A stretch of 64,000 bases of DNA from Lachnospiraceae bacterium (GCA_015057505.1 SVEG01000014.1:1-64000); one strand, 5' to 3'; positions 43,344 to 53,718 are shown, counted from the first letter of the stretch. Translations and numbers: made by a program. Notes: generated from the letters alone by a model not told the origin.

Positions 43344-43880
43344 TCAATCTCTTCTGTCCAAATCCTTTTGTAAAAGCGGAAGAAAATGTACAAGCGCGCT
43401 TCCGTCCCGGTTCACACGATAGTCCTTATCTATCTCTTCATAAGTAAAACTTTTCCGTCCTTTTTCCGTTCTGCTTCTATCATAAAACTCTGCAAGCCTG
43501 TCATATGTAAGGTAATACATCTCATCCCTGCCCGTATACTGGATTATAAGGAATGAAACACCTCCCTGCTTCTCAAAATCCTCCATAAACTTAACCTGAT
43601 GTTCATGTATATTGGCAAGCGGGAACGTATCTGTCCTGCACTCCTTGGCGTCAAAGCACACAGGAATCCCCTGCACCGTACCTATGTAATCGACCGTACT
43701 TTTCTGATCAAAATAAGCAAGTGTTATGTGATTATGCTCTTTATCAATCTGAATTGGTTTAATCGGAGTCGGAATCTTCTGAATAAGCGCAAGCTTCTTC
43801 TCCCGATATGCTTCAATCGTATAATTTATCAAATCCTCAAGGCCCGAGCCTCTAAGGCCTCTTGAGTTCCATGTTGCCAT
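43344..43880 (-). CDS. recU: Holliday junction resolvase RecU
   Basis: 178 residues from MATWNSRGLRGSGLEDLIN, with AGGTGA just upstream; a GTG reading three codons earlier is less likely. RecU features: NxRG..xE near the start, KSTVDYIGTVQGIPVCFDAKE (catalytic DxE region), and HEHQVKFMEDFEKQGGVSFLII. Firmicutes use it instead of RuvC. Start lies two bases beyond the pseudouridine synthase stop. Confidence 0.92.
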   Translation of the reverse strand: MATWNSRGLRGSGLEDLINYTIEAYREKKLALIQKIPTPIKPIQIDKEHNHITLAYFDQKSTVDYIGTVQGIPVCFDAKECRTDTFPLANIHEHQVKFMEDFEKQGGVSFLIIQYTGRDEMYYLTYDRLAEFYDRSRTEKGRKSFTYEEIDKDYRVNRDGSALVHFLPLLQKDLDRRD

Positions 43881-43881
43881 A

Positions 43882-44979
43882 TTAATCACCTAAGTTTTCT
43901 TTTGCAATTATATATTTAAAATTCTCCGAAAGCGGTGCAATAAAACTCCGTCCGATAACAGTGGTAAGTACTTTCTTTTTCACATCAAAAGTCTTGTCTG
44001 AATTATCATTCTCTACAAACGAATCAATATCATTCGGAATTTCAAGCCTGTATGAATGAAGTAGTTGTGAACTCAATCCATAATTCTTTTTGAAATATTT
44101 GTTATACTCTGTATCACCATACTTACTGTCTCCCGCAAGTGGATGCCCCACAGAAGCAAGATGTGCTCTTATCTGATGCGTACGCCCCGTTATAAGTTCA
44201 ACCTCCAAAAGAGTACTGTAACCATTATTTGCTATCGGGATGTATCTTGTGCAAATCTTCATCTGCTTTTCATCAGAATCATGCTGCACAAACTTGGCGA
44301 CTTTAACAGTGTTACTTTTCTCGTCTTTTACAAGAAACCCCTCTATCGTCTGCTCCTTATCTATAACACCTTTAACTATGCAACGGTAAAATTTCTTCGC
44401 ACTTCGCTCTCTGATAAGGCCCGACATAACCTGAAGTCCCGGAAGCGTCTTACCTGCAATCAATAGACCACTTGTGTTCCTATCCAAACGGTTACAGATT
44501 CCCGGCTGAAATCCACGTCTTTCTTCATCATTAAGATAACCTGTATCTGTCAGATACGAAAGTAAATACTCAACCATACTTACATCACTCTGTACAGACT
44601 TCTGCGACAAAATACCCTCCGGCTTATTAAAAAAAATTACATTATCATCTTCATATACAATCCAGTCTTTAACTTGCTGTTCCTGCTTTTTCCCGGTTGT
44701 AGGCACAGCAGTATTTCTCTTGCTCTCCTGCACTTTCTGCAATGCTGTATATTTCACCATATCCGCAAACCCTGCAATCGTCTCATCTGACAAAAACAGC
44801 TTAATCTCATCACCAGCATTAATCTTCTCGGAGCCGTCAGCCTTTTTACCGTTTAGCACAATATTCTTTTTTCTAAGCATTTTATATATAAAGCTGTTAG
44901 GTGCCTTAGGCAAATACTTATTTAAAAACTTATTAAGGCGTTGTCCTGCTTCAGCTTCTTTAACAATAACACTCTGCAT
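43882..44979 (-). CDS. RluA-family 23S rRNA pseudouridine synthase (RluC-like)
   Basis: 365 residues. The N-terminal S4 RNA-binding domain (AGQRLNKFLNKYLPKAPNS) is followed by a catalytic domain with NRLDRNTSGLLIAGKT, the aspartate motif of RluA-type synthases, and TGRTHQIRAHLASVGHPLAGD. It would isomerise uridines in 23S rRNA. Followed closely by recU. Confidence 0.92.
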   Translation of the reverse strand: MQSVIVKEAEAGQRLNKFLNKYLPKAPNSFIYKMLRKKNIVLNGKKADGSEKINAGDEIKLFLSDETIAGFADMVKYTALQKVQESKRNTAVPTTGKKQEQQVKDWIVYEDDNVIFFNKPEGILSQKSVQSDVSMVEYLLSYLTDTGYLNDEERRGFQPGICNRLDRNTSGLLIAGKTLPGLQVMSGLIRERSAKKFYRCIVKGVIDKEQTIEGFLVKDEKSNTVKVAKFVQHDSDEKQMKICTRYIPIANNGYSTLLEVELITGRTHQIRAHLASVGHPLAGDSKYGDTEYNKYFKKNYGLSSQLLHSYRLEIPNDIDSFVENDNSDKTFDVKKKVLTTVIGRSFIAPLSENFKYIIAKENLGD

Positions 44980-45005
44980 ACTCCTGCTCCGTTACTCTAA
45001 TTTCA

Positions 45006-45581
45006 TTATATTGCAAGCGACAAAACTGTTGTCGCAATCTCAGAATCTTTCTGTGTCTGTTCTTCGGTAATCTCTTTACCTGCAAGCTCTTTAACTCTCA
45101 TTAAAAACTTGCCTTTATTATTTATAATTTTAACTGAAACTTTATGCCCGTTAAGTTGCATATTCTCCGTGAGAAACTTATCCGCAAATGGTATGTCGCA
45201 TTTGGGATTGGTTGTAAACCCAACTATATGACTCTCCTTTACAACAATAAAATCAATAGGCATAATGCGCTCGGTAGTTGTAAGAACAAGCTCCGTAAGT
45301 ACAACACTTTTATCTCCTGCCGCATCGCACACCTCGTCATATGCCTCCTTTGTCTGCGACTTATGCGGCCAAATCATAATAAGTGCAACAAGTGACTTTG
45401 CCGCAGGTAAAACCCCAACTATAGCAACCACTGTGAGAAGATTTTCTCTTCTTCCGGTTGTAACATATCCGGTAATAAAAATCGCCGCAACCAATGCCAT
45501 TTCCAGTAAAAATAGCAAACCTCTGGCAAGCTTCCTGTTATTAATATAACCTAATGTACCTTTACTCTTTAACTTCATCAA
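45006..45581 (-). CDS. conserved membrane protein of unknown function
   Basis: 191 residues with two adjacent membrane segments (about 20-40 and 48-70) and a soluble C-terminal 120 residues (VVLTELVLTTTERIMPIDFI; GFTTNPKCDIPFADKF). No family recognised with confidence. It sits upstream of the RluA-family gene in the same direction (26-base gap), so it may share its transcript. A TATAAT-like box lies about 35 bases before its start. Confidence 0.7.
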   Translation of the reverse strand: MMKLKSKGTLGYINNRKLARGLLFLLEMALVAAIFITGYVTTGRRENLLTVVAIVGVLPAAKSLVALIMIWPHKSQTKEAYDEVCDAAGDKSVVLTELVLTTTERIMPIDFIVVKESHIVGFTTNPKCDIPFADKFLTENMQLNGHKVSVKIINNKGKFLMRVKELAGKEITEEQTQKDSEIATTVLSLAI

Positions 45582-45647
45582 ATCCGTATTCCTCTCTGTT
45601 CCTTTTTCCTGTCTGATTATAGTTCCCTGCTTTGTTAAAAACGTTTA

Positions 45648-46403
45648 TTAGAAAAAGAATAACAGCCATCCGTGTGGAATGATCTTTGCAAGTACTTTGA
45701 ATATCTGCATGGGAAGTCCGTATACTGAAACATCTTTATCTTCCTCTGCATCTCTTATAGCCTTCGCAACCACTTCTTTTGCATCGGCCATTGCAAGCAG
45801 CTTATAGGCCTTAACCTTACCTGTAGTCTGTGCTACATCAAAAAACTCCGTCTTAACCGGTCCCGGACAAACTGCTGTCACCGTAATTCTTCTCTTCTTA
45901 AGCTCCTTGTTAAGTGCTCTTGAAAAGCTCAAAACATATGCCTTGGTTGCCGCATATACCGCAAATTCAGGTTGTGGCATAAACGCTGCTGCAGACGCAA
46001 ACTGCAAAATCCTGCTGCCAGCATGCATATATTTAAGACACATATGTGTAATATCAGTAAGCGCAACACAGTTGAGTTCACACATATCAACCGATTTTTG
46101 CGCATCAATTCCCATAAACCTACCAATCTGACCGAAGCCCGCAGCATTTACAAGAATCTTGATAAAAGGCTTCTCCTCCTGAAGCTTACCAAACAAAATT
46201 TCCCTGTCACATTCTTTCGTAAGGTCTGCCGTTATACAAACCACCTTGCACTTTCTTACTGAAGCCGCAAGACTCTCAAGACGCTCCGTACGTCTTGCAA
46301 GTACCCAGACTTCATCAAGTGTTGTGTATTTAGCGATTATTTGTTTTACGGCTTCGAGTCCCATTCCCGATGACGCGCCCGTTACTATTGCGATTTTTTT
46401 CAT
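45648..46403 (-). CDS. short-chain dehydrogenase/reductase
   Basis: 251 residues. The cofactor motif TGASSGMG (residues 8-15), NAAG, Ser in [10 protein letters not shown] and catalytic YAATK are all present, with CPGPVKTEF after the active site. Arg/basic residues after the second strand (ARRTERL) favour NADP(H). The hydrophobic C-terminal tail ([13 protein letters not shown]) may touch the membrane. Its first 74 bases overlap the end of the YgiQ gene in another frame. Confidence 0.92.
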   Translation of the reverse strand: MKKIAIVTGASSGMGLEAVKQIIAKYTTLDEVWVLARRTERLESLAASVRKCKVVCITADLTKECDREILFGKLQEEKPFIKILVNAAGFGQIGRFMGIDAQKSVDMCELNCVALTDITHMCLKYMHAGSRILQFASAAAFMPQPEFAVYAATKAYVLSFSRALNKELKKRRITVTAVCPGPVKTEFFDVAQTTGKVKAYKLLAMADAKEVVAKAIRDAEEDKDVSVYGLPMQIFKVLAKIIPHGWLLFFF

Positions 46404-48315
46404 TTACTTTTCCTCCTTTACCCTTACTTTTATTTATTCCACCTTTATTGACATTGTCTTTTCCACCCATATTTTTGCTACTATTCTTTTTTATAAGCCG
46501 GGGAGGTATTAAACAATTTTTATCAAACCCTATTAAATCCTGTCTTCCGGTCTTAATAAGAGCCTCTTTTACAAGCTCATAATTCTTCGGTTCCTTATAC
46601 TGGATAAGTGCCCTTTGCATTGCCTTCTCATGCGGATTTGTGGCAACATAGACCTTCTTACCGGTACGCGGGTCTATTCCCGTGTAATACATACACGTCG
46701 AAATCGTCGAAGGTGTCGGATAAAAATCCTGCACCTGCTCCGGCATATACCCCATATCTCTTAAGGATTCCGCAAGCAATACAGCATCCTCCAAAGTCGA
46801 ACCGGGATGCGAAGACATCAGATACGGCACAATAAACTGCTGTTTCCCTGTCTTTTTATTTATCGTCTCGAACTTGCGCACAAACTCCTGATAAACAGAA
46901 TTCTTCGGCTTACCCATAAGTTCCAAAACCCTGTCCGACACGTGTTCCGGTGCAACACGAAGCTGACCACTTATATGATGTTCACAAAGTTCTTTTATAA
47001 ATGTATCATTTTTATCCGCAAGTGCATAGTCGAACCTTATTCCCGAACGGATAAAAACCTTCTTAACCTTCGGAAGCGTCCTAAGCTTACGAAGAAGCGC
47101 AATATAATCCGAGTGGTCCGCTTTCATATTTTTGCAAGGCATCGGGAAAAGGCACTGTTTACCCGTACATACACCTTTGGTCAGCTGTTTCTCGCACGCA
47201 GGCTTTCTGAAATTAGCTGTAGGGCCTCCTACATCATGTATATAGCCTTTAAACTCCTTATCCTGTGTCATCTTAACAGCTTCATCAATCAGTGACTTAT
47301 GACTTCTTGTCTGTACAATTCTCCCCTGATGGAAGGTAAGTGCGCAAAAACTGCAACCGCCAAAACATCCTCTGTTACTTGTAAGACTGAATTTAATCTC
47401 CTTGGTTGCCGGAACACCGCCAAGCTTATCATATGAAGGATGCGCCTCACCTACGTACGGTAACGAATACACATCGTCCATCTCAAGCTCCGTAAGAGGC
47501 ATAGCCGGCGGATTCTGAACTACATAAAGCTTGTCCTTATACTTCTCTACAAGTCTCTTACCTGAAAACGGGTCCGTATTGCAATACTGTGTATAAAAAC
47601 TCTTGGCATAGGCCTCTTTATCTGTTGATATCTCATTAAAATCCGGCAGATACAAAGCATCAAAAACCTGCTCGTCCGATTTATGCCTGTACACACTTCC
47701 GTTGACAAAAGTAATGTCTGCAACATCTATTCCTGAATTAAGCGCGTCGGCAACCTCGACAATTGCTCGCTCTCCCATACCGTAAAGGAGCAAATCCGCC
47801 TGTGAATCTATTAGAATCGAATGTTTTACCTTGCCTGACCAGTAATCATAATGTCCCATTCGTCTGAGGCTTGCTTCAATCCCGCCTATAATTATCGGCA
47901 CATCTTTATATGTTCTCTTAATTAAATTACAATAAACAATCGTTGCATAATCGGGTCTTTTACCAATAACACCGCCCGGTGTATAAGCATCACTTTGTCT
48001 TCGTTTCTTGGAAACCGTATAATGATTAACCATGGAATCCATATTGCCCGCAGACACAAGAAAACCAAGTCTCGGGCGCCCAAACTCAGCAATACTTGCG
48101 TCATTCCTCCAATCGGGCTGTGAAATAATCCCTACCCTGTATCCATGACTTTCCAACACACGGCTGATAATCGCCGGACCAAAAGACGAATGATCAACAT
48201 AAGCATCACCGATAACATATGTAAAATCAACATAATCCCAGCCCCTGGCTTTCATATCAGACTTATTTATCGGTAAAAATCTATTATTAACCACTGTTGC
48301 TGTATCAGTTTTCAT
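46330..48315 (-). CDS. YgiQ-family radical SAM protein
   Basis: 661 residues from [16 protein letters not shown] (start at 48315, chosen over an upstream reading into the HAD gene). The radical SAM cluster is [18 protein letters not shown]. YgiQ N- and C-terminal blocks are [18 protein letters not shown] and [27 protein letters not shown]. The extreme C-terminus is low-complexity and very basic ([20 protein letters not shown]), encoded across the start of the SDR gene. Function of the family is unknown. Confidence 0.9.
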   Translation of the reverse strand: MKTDTATVVNNRFLPINKSDMKARGWDYVDFTYVIGDAYVDHSSFGPAIISRVLESHGYRVGIISQPDWRNDASIAEFGRPRLGFLVSAGNMDSMVNHYTVSKKRRQSDAYTPGGVIGKRPDYATIVYCNLIKRTYKDVPIIIGGIEASLRRMGHYDYWSGKVKHSILIDSQADLLLYGMGERAIVEVADALNSGIDVADITFVNGSVYRHKSDEQVFDALYLPDFNEISTDKEAYAKSFYTQYCNTDPFSGKRLVEKYKDKLYVVQNPPAMPLTELEMDDVYSLPYVGEAHPSYDKLGGVPATKEIKFSLTSNRGCFGGCSFCALTFHQGRIVQTRSHKSLIDEAVKMTQDKEFKGYIHDVGGPTANFRKPACEKQLTKGVCTGKQCLFPMPCKNMKADHSDYIALLRKLRTLPKVKKVFIRSGIRFDYALADKNDTFIKELCEHHISGQLRVAPEHVSDRVLELMGKPKNSVYQEFVRKFETINKKTGKQQFIVPYLMSSHPGSTLEDAVLLAESLRDMGYMPEQVQDFYPTPSTISTCMYYTGIDPRTGKKVYVATNPHEKAMQRALIQYKEPKNYELVKEALIKTGRQDLIGFDKNCLIPPRLIKKNSSKNMGGKDNVNKGGINKSKGKGGKVNEKNRNSNGRVIGNGTRSRKTNNR

Positions 48316-48985
48316 CAACTGCCACTGCCTCCAAAATCTCTTTGTATGACTTGATACTATAATCTGCAAGTGCAACCTTCTCATCCCACATTGCAGCAGA
48401 ATACACATCATCTATCGCACAGGTCTTCATTCCTGCTCTCTTACCTGCCATTATCCCAAACGGCAAATCCTCAAACACAAGGCAAGTCTTCGGGTCAACC
48501 GAAAGTTTCTTTGCTGCCGTAAGGTAAACATCCGGCTCAGGCTTACCTTTTATAATCTCTGAACCTGTCACAATCGCCCCGAAATACTCCGAAATTCCAA
48601 GATTGTCAAGTGCCGCTTCAGTAAGAATCCTAGAATTGCTCGTCGCAATTCCCATAACAATCCCCTTATCACGAAGAAGCTGTAAAAACTCTTTCACGCC
48701 TTCCTTAAGCGGAACAACGCTCCTGTACTTCTCCATTGCCATCATATTCCAACTATCCATAATAACCTCAAGAGACTCCGGAATCTTATAAGCCTCTTTA
48801 AAATAAACTGCAGTCTCGTAAAAGCTCATGCCCTCTATCTTGCTCTGTAAATCTGAGGGCATCTCAATATTACGTGACCCCAGATATTCTATATCAATCT
48901 GCTTCCAAATCCACATTGAATCCACAAGCGTTCCGTCTAAATCAAAAATTACACCTTTTATATCTTTTAAAATATCTCTGTACAT
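48305..48985 (-). CDS. HAD phosphatase, beta-phosphoglucomutase-like
   Basis: 226 residues. Motif I is [10 protein letters not shown], motif II ATSNS, and motif [21 protein letters not shown] and [16 protein letters not shown] four-helix cap lies between motif I and II ([19 protein letters not shown]), as in subfamily I phosphatases. It is likely a sugar-phosphate or nucleotide phosphatase. Overlaps the YgiQ start by 11 bases. Confidence 0.9.
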   Translation of the reverse strand: MYRDILKDIKGVIFDLDGTLVDSMWIWKQIDIEYLGSRNIEMPSDLQSKIEGMSFYETAVYFKEAYKIPESLEVIMDSWNMMAMEKYRSVVPLKEGVKEFLQLLRDKGIVMGIATSNSRILTEAALDNLGISEYFGAIVTGSEIIKGKPEPDVYLTAAKKLSVDPKTCLVFEDLPFGIMAGKRAGMKTCAIDDVYSAAMWDEKVALADYSIKSYKEILEAVAVDEN

Positions 48986-48992
48986 CTGTCTT

Positions 48993-49730
48993 TTATTCCT
49001 TTTCTGTTATGCGTTTTAACTCACCAAGTTCTTCTTCCGTCAAAACACGGTAGTCTCCCGGAAAAAGTGCCTCATCAAGCTTAAGCGGTCCCATCGAAAG
49101 TCTTTTAAGATATGTAACATTCCTTCCGACAGCCTCAAACATTCTTTTTACCTGATGAAATTTGCCTTCTCTTATGGTAATCTCTATCTTTGATAATTCT
49201 TGCCCTTTTTCAAGAATCTTAATCACTGCAGGCATAGTTACAAAATCCCCAAGAGAAACGCCCCGCTCAAGTTTTTCCTTCATTTCACTGTCAAAATCAC
49301 CGTCAATCTCGGCATAATACACCTTGTCAACATGCTTCTTCGGTGACAAAAGTGCATGTGCCATCTGACCGTCGTTCGTAATAAGAAGAAGTCCTTCTGT
49401 ATCCTTATCAAGTCTTCCGACCGGGAACAAGTCCTTCCTCTGCTTATCTTCAATACAATCAAGCACTGTCTTACAGGAATTATCTTCCGTTGCAGACACC
49501 ACTCCTGCCGGTTTATTAAGTATGTAATACTCAAATTCGGCATATGAAACACTCACTCCGTCCACAGTTACTACATTGGTTCCGGGAATTACCTTTATAT
49601 CGGCGCTTTTAATAACAGCACCATCAACAGTAATTCTGCCTTTTCGTATTATCTCTTTTATCTGACTTCTTGTTCCGTACTGCATATCCGCAAGATACTT
49701 ATCAAGACGCAGTGACTTCTGTTCCTTCAT
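48993..49730 (-). CDS. RsuA-type rRNA small-subunit pseudouridine synthase
   Basis: 245 residues from MKEQKSLRLDKYLADMQ. S4 domain first, then KPAGVVSATEDN and the catalytic GRLDKDTEGLLLITNDG, with the GKFHQVKRMFEAVG motif later. Length fits RsuA (16S U516). A GAGGAAGAG ribosome site lies 6 bases upstream; the gene overlaps the PAP2 gene end by 29 bases. Confidence 0.9.
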   Translation of the reverse strand: MKEQKSLRLDKYLADMQYGTRSQIKEIIRKGRITVDGAVIKSADIKVIPGTNVVTVDGVSVSYAEFEYYILNKPAGVVSATEDNSCKTVLDCIEDKQRKDLFPVGRLDKDTEGLLLITNDGQMAHALLSPKKHVDKVYYAEIDGDFDSEMKEKLERGVSLGDFVTMPAVIKILEKGQELSKIEITIREGKFHQVKRMFEAVGRNVTYLKRLSMGPLKLDEALFPGDYRVLTEEELGELKRITEKE

Positions 49731-50280
49731 CCGCACTCTTCCTCTTCTCAAATCTATCCATGCTTCTAACCGCAAATACTGCAATTACAAGCCCAAGTAC
49801 TATACTTGCAAACACATCCGTGGGATAATGCACACCTACATATACTCTTGAAAAAGCCATAAGAAGTGCCGCCACAATTGCTATAATCCCATATTTTTTG
49901 TCCATGCAAAACAAAATTACTGCACAAACCGCTACCATGGAACCTGTATGTCCTGACGGGAATGAAAAATCATGCGGTGTCCTCGTAAGCACTTCTATAG
50001 CATCGTTAACCATAAAAGGCCTTGTTCTTCCAACAAGCGGTTTAAGTAAAAAATTAACTACTATCGTCTCGAGTGACAGCGCAAATGTCGCCCGAACTCC
50101 AACACCTCTATACTTCTTCGGAAGCAAAAGCACTCCGCAAATCGCTATAACAAGTGCCCCTGAATCATTAAGCCTTGTATATACCGTCATAGTCTTATCA
50201 AGCCATGGCGTGCGAGTAAACTGTTGTAATCTTACCATAACCTCTGTTTCAAGTACATTAAGTAATTCGAAACCCGCCAT
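49702..50280 (-). CDS. PAP2-family phosphatase
   Basis: 192 residues from MAGFELLNVLE, whose ATG has GGGGAG seven bases upstream; a longer reading from 50346 is less likely. The three catalytic motifs are KPLVGRTRP (KX6RP), PSGH in DFSFPSGHTGS, and SRVYVGVHYPTD (SRX5HX3D). About five membrane segments. It would dephosphorylate lipid phosphates such as undecaprenyl pyrophosphate or phosphatidyl-glycerol-phosphate. Confidence 0.9.
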   Translation of the reverse strand: MAGFELLNVLETEVMVRLQQFTRTPWLDKTMTVYTRLNDSGALVIAICGVLLLPKKYRGVGVRATFALSLETIVVNFLLKPLVGRTRPFMVNDAIEVLTRTPHDFSFPSGHTGSMVAVCAVILFCMDKKYGIIAIVAALLMAFSRVYVGVHYPTDVFASIVLGLVIAVFAVRSMDRFEKRKSADEGTEVTAS

Positions 50281-50360
50281 GCAGATACTCCCCATTTCCA
50301 AACAATAATCCAATTTATTATACCACTTATGTACTCCATTTTTCAACTAAAGTATACATT

Positions 50361-50400
50361 AAAAAAATATAAAAGAACCGACACGAACTTCGATTCTTTT
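50361..50400 (-). terminator. intrinsic terminator after the DUF5688 gene
   Basis: AAAAGAATCGA and TCGGTTCTTTT pair across an 8-base loop, with T-rich sequence after the stem on the minus strand. It follows the stop at 50413 by about 12 bases. Confidence 0.88.
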
Positions 50401-50412
50401 ACGTTTGCTTTA

Positions 50413-51345
50413 TCAACTTATCATTTCTACGCTATCTTCACTGCGTAAATACTTATAGACATTGTCTGAAAGCCACTCTTCTTCAGTGACATTATTTTCA
50501 TTAACCTCTCTTACCAGTGACAATAATGATTGTTCGTCTACATCTTCATTCGCAGGCACAAGAATAACCTCATGAATACTACTGGGCAAAATATAAAAAT
50601 CGCTGTCGACATATTCCGCAAAGCTTGCCATTGACCTGTCATACAAGATAACACATGCACCATTAAGCTTCACCTTATTACCCATAACATACATTTTTAC
50701 CGGTGTATTTTCACCGAACTCCTTTGCTGCCTTCACGGTAATTTCATTTTCATCGGAATCCATAAGTCTTTCATCCATAAAATCAAGAATAATCTCTGCC
50801 ATGGTTTTAATCGTCTTCTTAAGAAGCCTTGGTGTATTCTCTGTTGCAAAAGCATATAATTCCTGCTCACCCACATTCCACAGTTTGAGATGCTCGTTTC
50901 TGATAAGAATCGTTCCCGTACCAAGTTCATCACAAGACACTAACACATAGTAGACGATCGCAAGATCATGCCATCTGCGATGCGGAATATTTTCAAGAAG
51001 CTCCTTGTTCTTATCATAATTGACCAGCTTATAAAGAATCTTCTTCCCTGTCACACTGATATCCTGAAATTCATCCACATCAAAATAAAACTTATTCTTT
51101 TGGTCCATACTGAGTGCAAGGATTTCATCGGCTATTTCATACATGTCCTTGCCCTTTCTTGCCATCTCAAAAAACGGCTCCAGATAAATTGTAGGTGAAA
51201 TACATTCTGCTTCTCTCATAATAACAACTCCGTTAAGTATTATTCCATTGTTCTTGTTTACGGTATGAATTGTTATGCTTGTATTTTCCTCCGTTTTACC
51301 TTTAATAACTTCGACTAATTCATCTTTAAATTCGTTAAAATCCAT
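50413..51345 (-). CDS. DUF5688 protein
   Basis: 310 residues. N-terminal MDFNEFKDELVEVIKGK, the middle YYVLVSCDELGTGTILIRNEHL, and the end ILPSSIHEVILVPANEDVDE are the blocks I recognise from DUF5688 proteins, which are common in Lachnospiraceae and of unknown role. Soluble, no signal peptide. It has its own promoter about 185 bases upstream, giving a long leader. Confidence 0.8.
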   Translation of the reverse strand: MDFNEFKDELVEVIKGKTEENTSITIHTVNKNNGIILNGVVIMREAECISPTIYLEPFFEMARKGKDMYEIADEILALSMDQKNKFYFDVDEFQDISVTGKKILYKLVNYDKNKELLENIPHRRWHDLAIVYYVLVSCDELGTGTILIRNEHLKLWNVGEQELYAFATENTPRLLKKTIKTMAEIILDFMDERLMDSDENEITVKAAKEFGENTPVKMYVMGNKVKLNGACVILYDRSMASFAEYVDSDFYILPSSIHEVILVPANEDVDEQSLLSLVREVNENNVTEEEWLSDNVYKYLRSEDSVEMIS

Positions 51346-51529
51346 AGTTCTCCTTTCTTACATTGTACTGTAAAAGCCACAAAAACAACAAGTAACAAAG
51401 GATATAATTAAACCATAAGCACCACTCCTTATTAAAAGTATTATTCAATTAAAATAGTTTGGGAAATCCGGCAGAGAATACTGCCAAAAAGAAAATGTAT
51501 GATGCTTTTACAGCAATCAATGTAAGAAA

Positions 51530-51558
51530 ATTTTACCATATTCAAATTTACTACGCAA
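51530..51558 (-). promoter_or_regulatory. sigma-A-type promoter for the DUF5688 gene
   Basis: Minus-strand TTGCGT (51553-51558) and TAAAAT (51530-51535) are separated by exactly 17 bases. The predicted start would leave a leader of about 180 bases. Confidence 0.68.
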
Positions 51559-51597
51559 GTACTATTTCCGGATTTTTCTACAAAATATTTACAAGGT

Positions 51598-51643
51598 CCA
51601 AAAAAAGAGAAAACCGCGACTCTTACTTATGTAAAAGTCACGG
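51598..51643 (-). terminator. intrinsic terminator of the pncA-pncB unit
   Basis: CCGTGACTTTTAC and GTAAGAGTCGCGG form a 13-bp stem with two wobble pairs and an ATAA loop, followed by TTTTCTCTTTTTTT on the minus strand. It lies 34 bases past the pncB stop. Confidence 0.92.
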
Positions 51644-51676
51644 CATCTTCATATTACTTACTAATCATTCTACTTA

Positions 51677-53128
51677 TTAATCATTCTCATGCAAAAGACT
51701 CATCTTAAGTTCAAACATAGCAGGACTCATATCAAGATAATGCGTATGAGAATTCTCAAAACGCTGCTCCTCCTGCCAGATTTCATTATCAAGCTGATGT
51801 CTTACATAACTTCTGATATCAGAAAGCTTTGGTAACTCATACACGAGTTCTCCGTCCTTAAATATCTGCTTTTGAAGCGGTTTAAACGTACAATCCGTAA
51901 AACTTCTGTTTTTCCAGTAATTAATCGGATCCACATATCTGACCGGCTTGTCCGCATCAATCACTTCGCCCTTTACGGAAAGATAATCCGCAACAGCTTT
52001 TCCGCTCTTGTCATAAACCCTGTACACTTCTTTAATTCCCGGATTGGTAATCTTCTCTGCTGTCTCGGAAATCTTTATCTTCGGTACAAACTCTCCTTTT
52101 TTATTTACCGCCACAAGCTTGTACACTGCACCGAATACAGGTGTTGACGAAGAGGTAATAAGTTTTTCTCCTACGCCATAACCATCAAGCTTTGCGCCCT
52201 GGCGGTTAAGTGAATAAATTGTATATTCATCAAGACTGTTTGAAGCCATAATAATACAATCCTCAAGTCCTGCCGCGTCAAGAAGCTTTCTGGATTCCTT
52301 TGAAAGATACGCAAGGTCACCCGAATCAATACGGATACCTTTAAGTCTTTTACCAAGAGGTACAAGGACCTCGTTTGCAACTCTGATTGCATTCGGCACA
52401 CCACTTTTCAACACATCATATGTGTCTACAAGCAACACCGTCGAGTCGGGATAATTCTCCGCATAAGCCTTAAAAGCTTCAAACTCGTTATCAAAAGACA
52501 TTACCCAACTATGCGCCATTGTTCCCGAAATCGGAATACCAAACATCTGTCCTGCAAGAACCGTTGCAGTTCCGACTGCACCGCCAATATATGCAGCTCT
52601 TGCACCGTATACGGCCGCATCCACGTTATGTGCACGTCTTGCACCAAAGTCAGACACGGGCTTACCGTTAGCCGCACGCACAATTCTGTTGGTCTTTGTC
52701 GCAATAAGCGACTGATGATTAATCTCCAAAAGAAGCGTCGTCTCAATAAGCTGAGCATCAATAAGTGGCGCGACAACCGTCATAATCGGTTCATTCGGAT
52801 ATATAATCGTGCCTTCCGGCATGGCATAAATATCGCCTCTGAATTTAAAATTCAAAAGATACTTAAGGAACTCCTCTGAAAAAAGCTGTTTTGAGCGAAG
52901 GAATTCAATATCCTCCTCGCTAAAATGCATATTCCTAATGTATTCCACAACCTGCTCAAGTCCCGCAAAAATCGCAAAACCGGCATTATCGGGATTCGTT
53001 CTGTAGAACACATCAAATGCAACAATCGTATCTTTGCAGTCATTGCTAAAATAACCGTTTGACATGGTAAGCTCATACATGTCCATTACCATAGAGATAT
53101 TTCTTTCGTTAAACTGTGTCTTTTTCAT
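51677..53128 (-). CDS. pncB: nicotinate phosphoribosyltransferase
   Basis: 483 residues. Family signals: MVMDMYELTMSNGYF at the start, YPNEPIMTVVAPL, DFGARRAHNVDAAVYGARAAY (substrate/phosphate site), and RIDSGDLAYLSKESRKLLDAAG. It makes nicotinate mononucleotide from nicotinate and PRPP. The ATG overlaps the pncA stop by one base, so nicotinamidase feeds it directly. Confidence 0.95.
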   Translation of the reverse strand: MKKTQFNERNISMVMDMYELTMSNGYFSNDCKDTIVAFDVFYRTNPDNAGFAIFAGLEQVVEYIRNMHFSEEDIEFLRSKQLFSEEFLKYLLNFKFRGDIYAMPEGTIIYPNEPIMTVVAPLIDAQLIETTLLLEINHQSLIATKTNRIVRAANGKPVSDFGARRAHNVDAAVYGARAAYIGGAVGTATVLAGQMFGIPISGTMAHSWVMSFDNEFEAFKAYAENYPDSTVLLVDTYDVLKSGVPNAIRVANEVLVPLGKRLKGIRIDSGDLAYLSKESRKLLDAAGLEDCIIMASNSLDEYTIYSLNRQGAKLDGYGVGEKLITSSSTPVFGAVYKLVAVNKKGEFVPKIKISETAEKITNPGIKEVYRVYDKSGKAVADYLSVKGEVIDADKPVRYVDPINYWKNRSFTDCTFKPLQKQIFKDGELVYELPKLSDIRSYVRHQLDNEIWQEEQRFENSHTHYLDMSPAMFELKMSLLHEND

Positions 53129-53670
53129 TATGCTTCCTCAACATCATTTTTTATTGTAATCTGGCACATCTTCATTGCTTCTAATGCATTCTTATGGCTT
53201 GCCGGTGTAACACCCGCGCAGCACTTTGCATCTACCGAAATCTTAACCTCCGGCATAAATGCCTTTAGTAACATCGCATTTGAAATAACACAGATATCCG
53301 TACATAATCCGCAAAGTTCAATCTCTTCAATAGGATTTTTATCATTCTCCTTCTTCAGGCTTTCGCTAAGCTCCACACAACCGAAGGTCGGTTTATTATA
53401 AATCTTACTGCCAAGCTCTTCTGCCATTTTCTCAAGCTCATCCGCAAGCATCCAGCCGTCTTCGCCTATAATACAATGTTTTACAGGGAGATTTTTACCT
53501 TCCTGTGTGTCAAGATAATCTTCCTCATGAGTATCTTTTGTAAAAATCACTTCCCCGTCAAAATTCTTAATTTTCCCGATTACATCAGGTAAAATCGCAC
53601 AAGCCTCCTTAGTTCCGAGACTGCCTGTGATAAAATCCTTTTGCATATCCACTACGATTAAATATTTCAT
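53128..53670 (-). CDS. pncA: nicotinamidase (isochorismatase family)
   Basis: 180 residues. Catalytic Asp in VVDMQKDFITGSLG, a Lys in the YNKPTFGC region, and catalytic Cys in LCGLCTDICVISNAM. The metal/His site is near TKDTHEEDYLDTQEG. It hydrolyses nicotinamide to nicotinate. First gene of the pncA-pncB unit, with a promoter just upstream. Confidence 0.9.
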   Translation of the reverse strand: MKYLIVVDMQKDFITGSLGTKEACAILPDVIGKIKNFDGEVIFTKDTHEEDYLDTQEGKNLPVKHCIIGEDGWMLADELEKMAEELGSKIYNKPTFGCVELSESLKKENDKNPIEEIELCGLCTDICVISNAMLLKAFMPEVKISVDAKCCAGVTPASHKNALEAMKMCQITIKNDVEEA

Positions 53671-53718
53671 ACCCGTACCTCCGTTTCATGCCAATTGACA
53701 TCCTTTAAGTTAAGAGTA

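Larger units (their letters stand above)
51346..51676. other. 331-base intergenic spacer (terminator, promoter, long leader)
   Basis: No gene; a plus-strand reading of 73 codons there has no ribosome site or family likeness. On the minus strand it holds, in order, the pncB terminator (51598-51643), the DUF5688 promoter (51530-51558) and a leader of about 180 bases containing GGCAG/CTGCC hairpin potential and an AAGGAG followed by an ATG-GTT-TAA mini-ORF. Confidence 0.75.

Noticed and set aside
51459..51680. 73-codon plus-strand gene
   Set aside because: Lies over the pncB terminator and the DUF5688 promoter; no ribosome site or family likeness.
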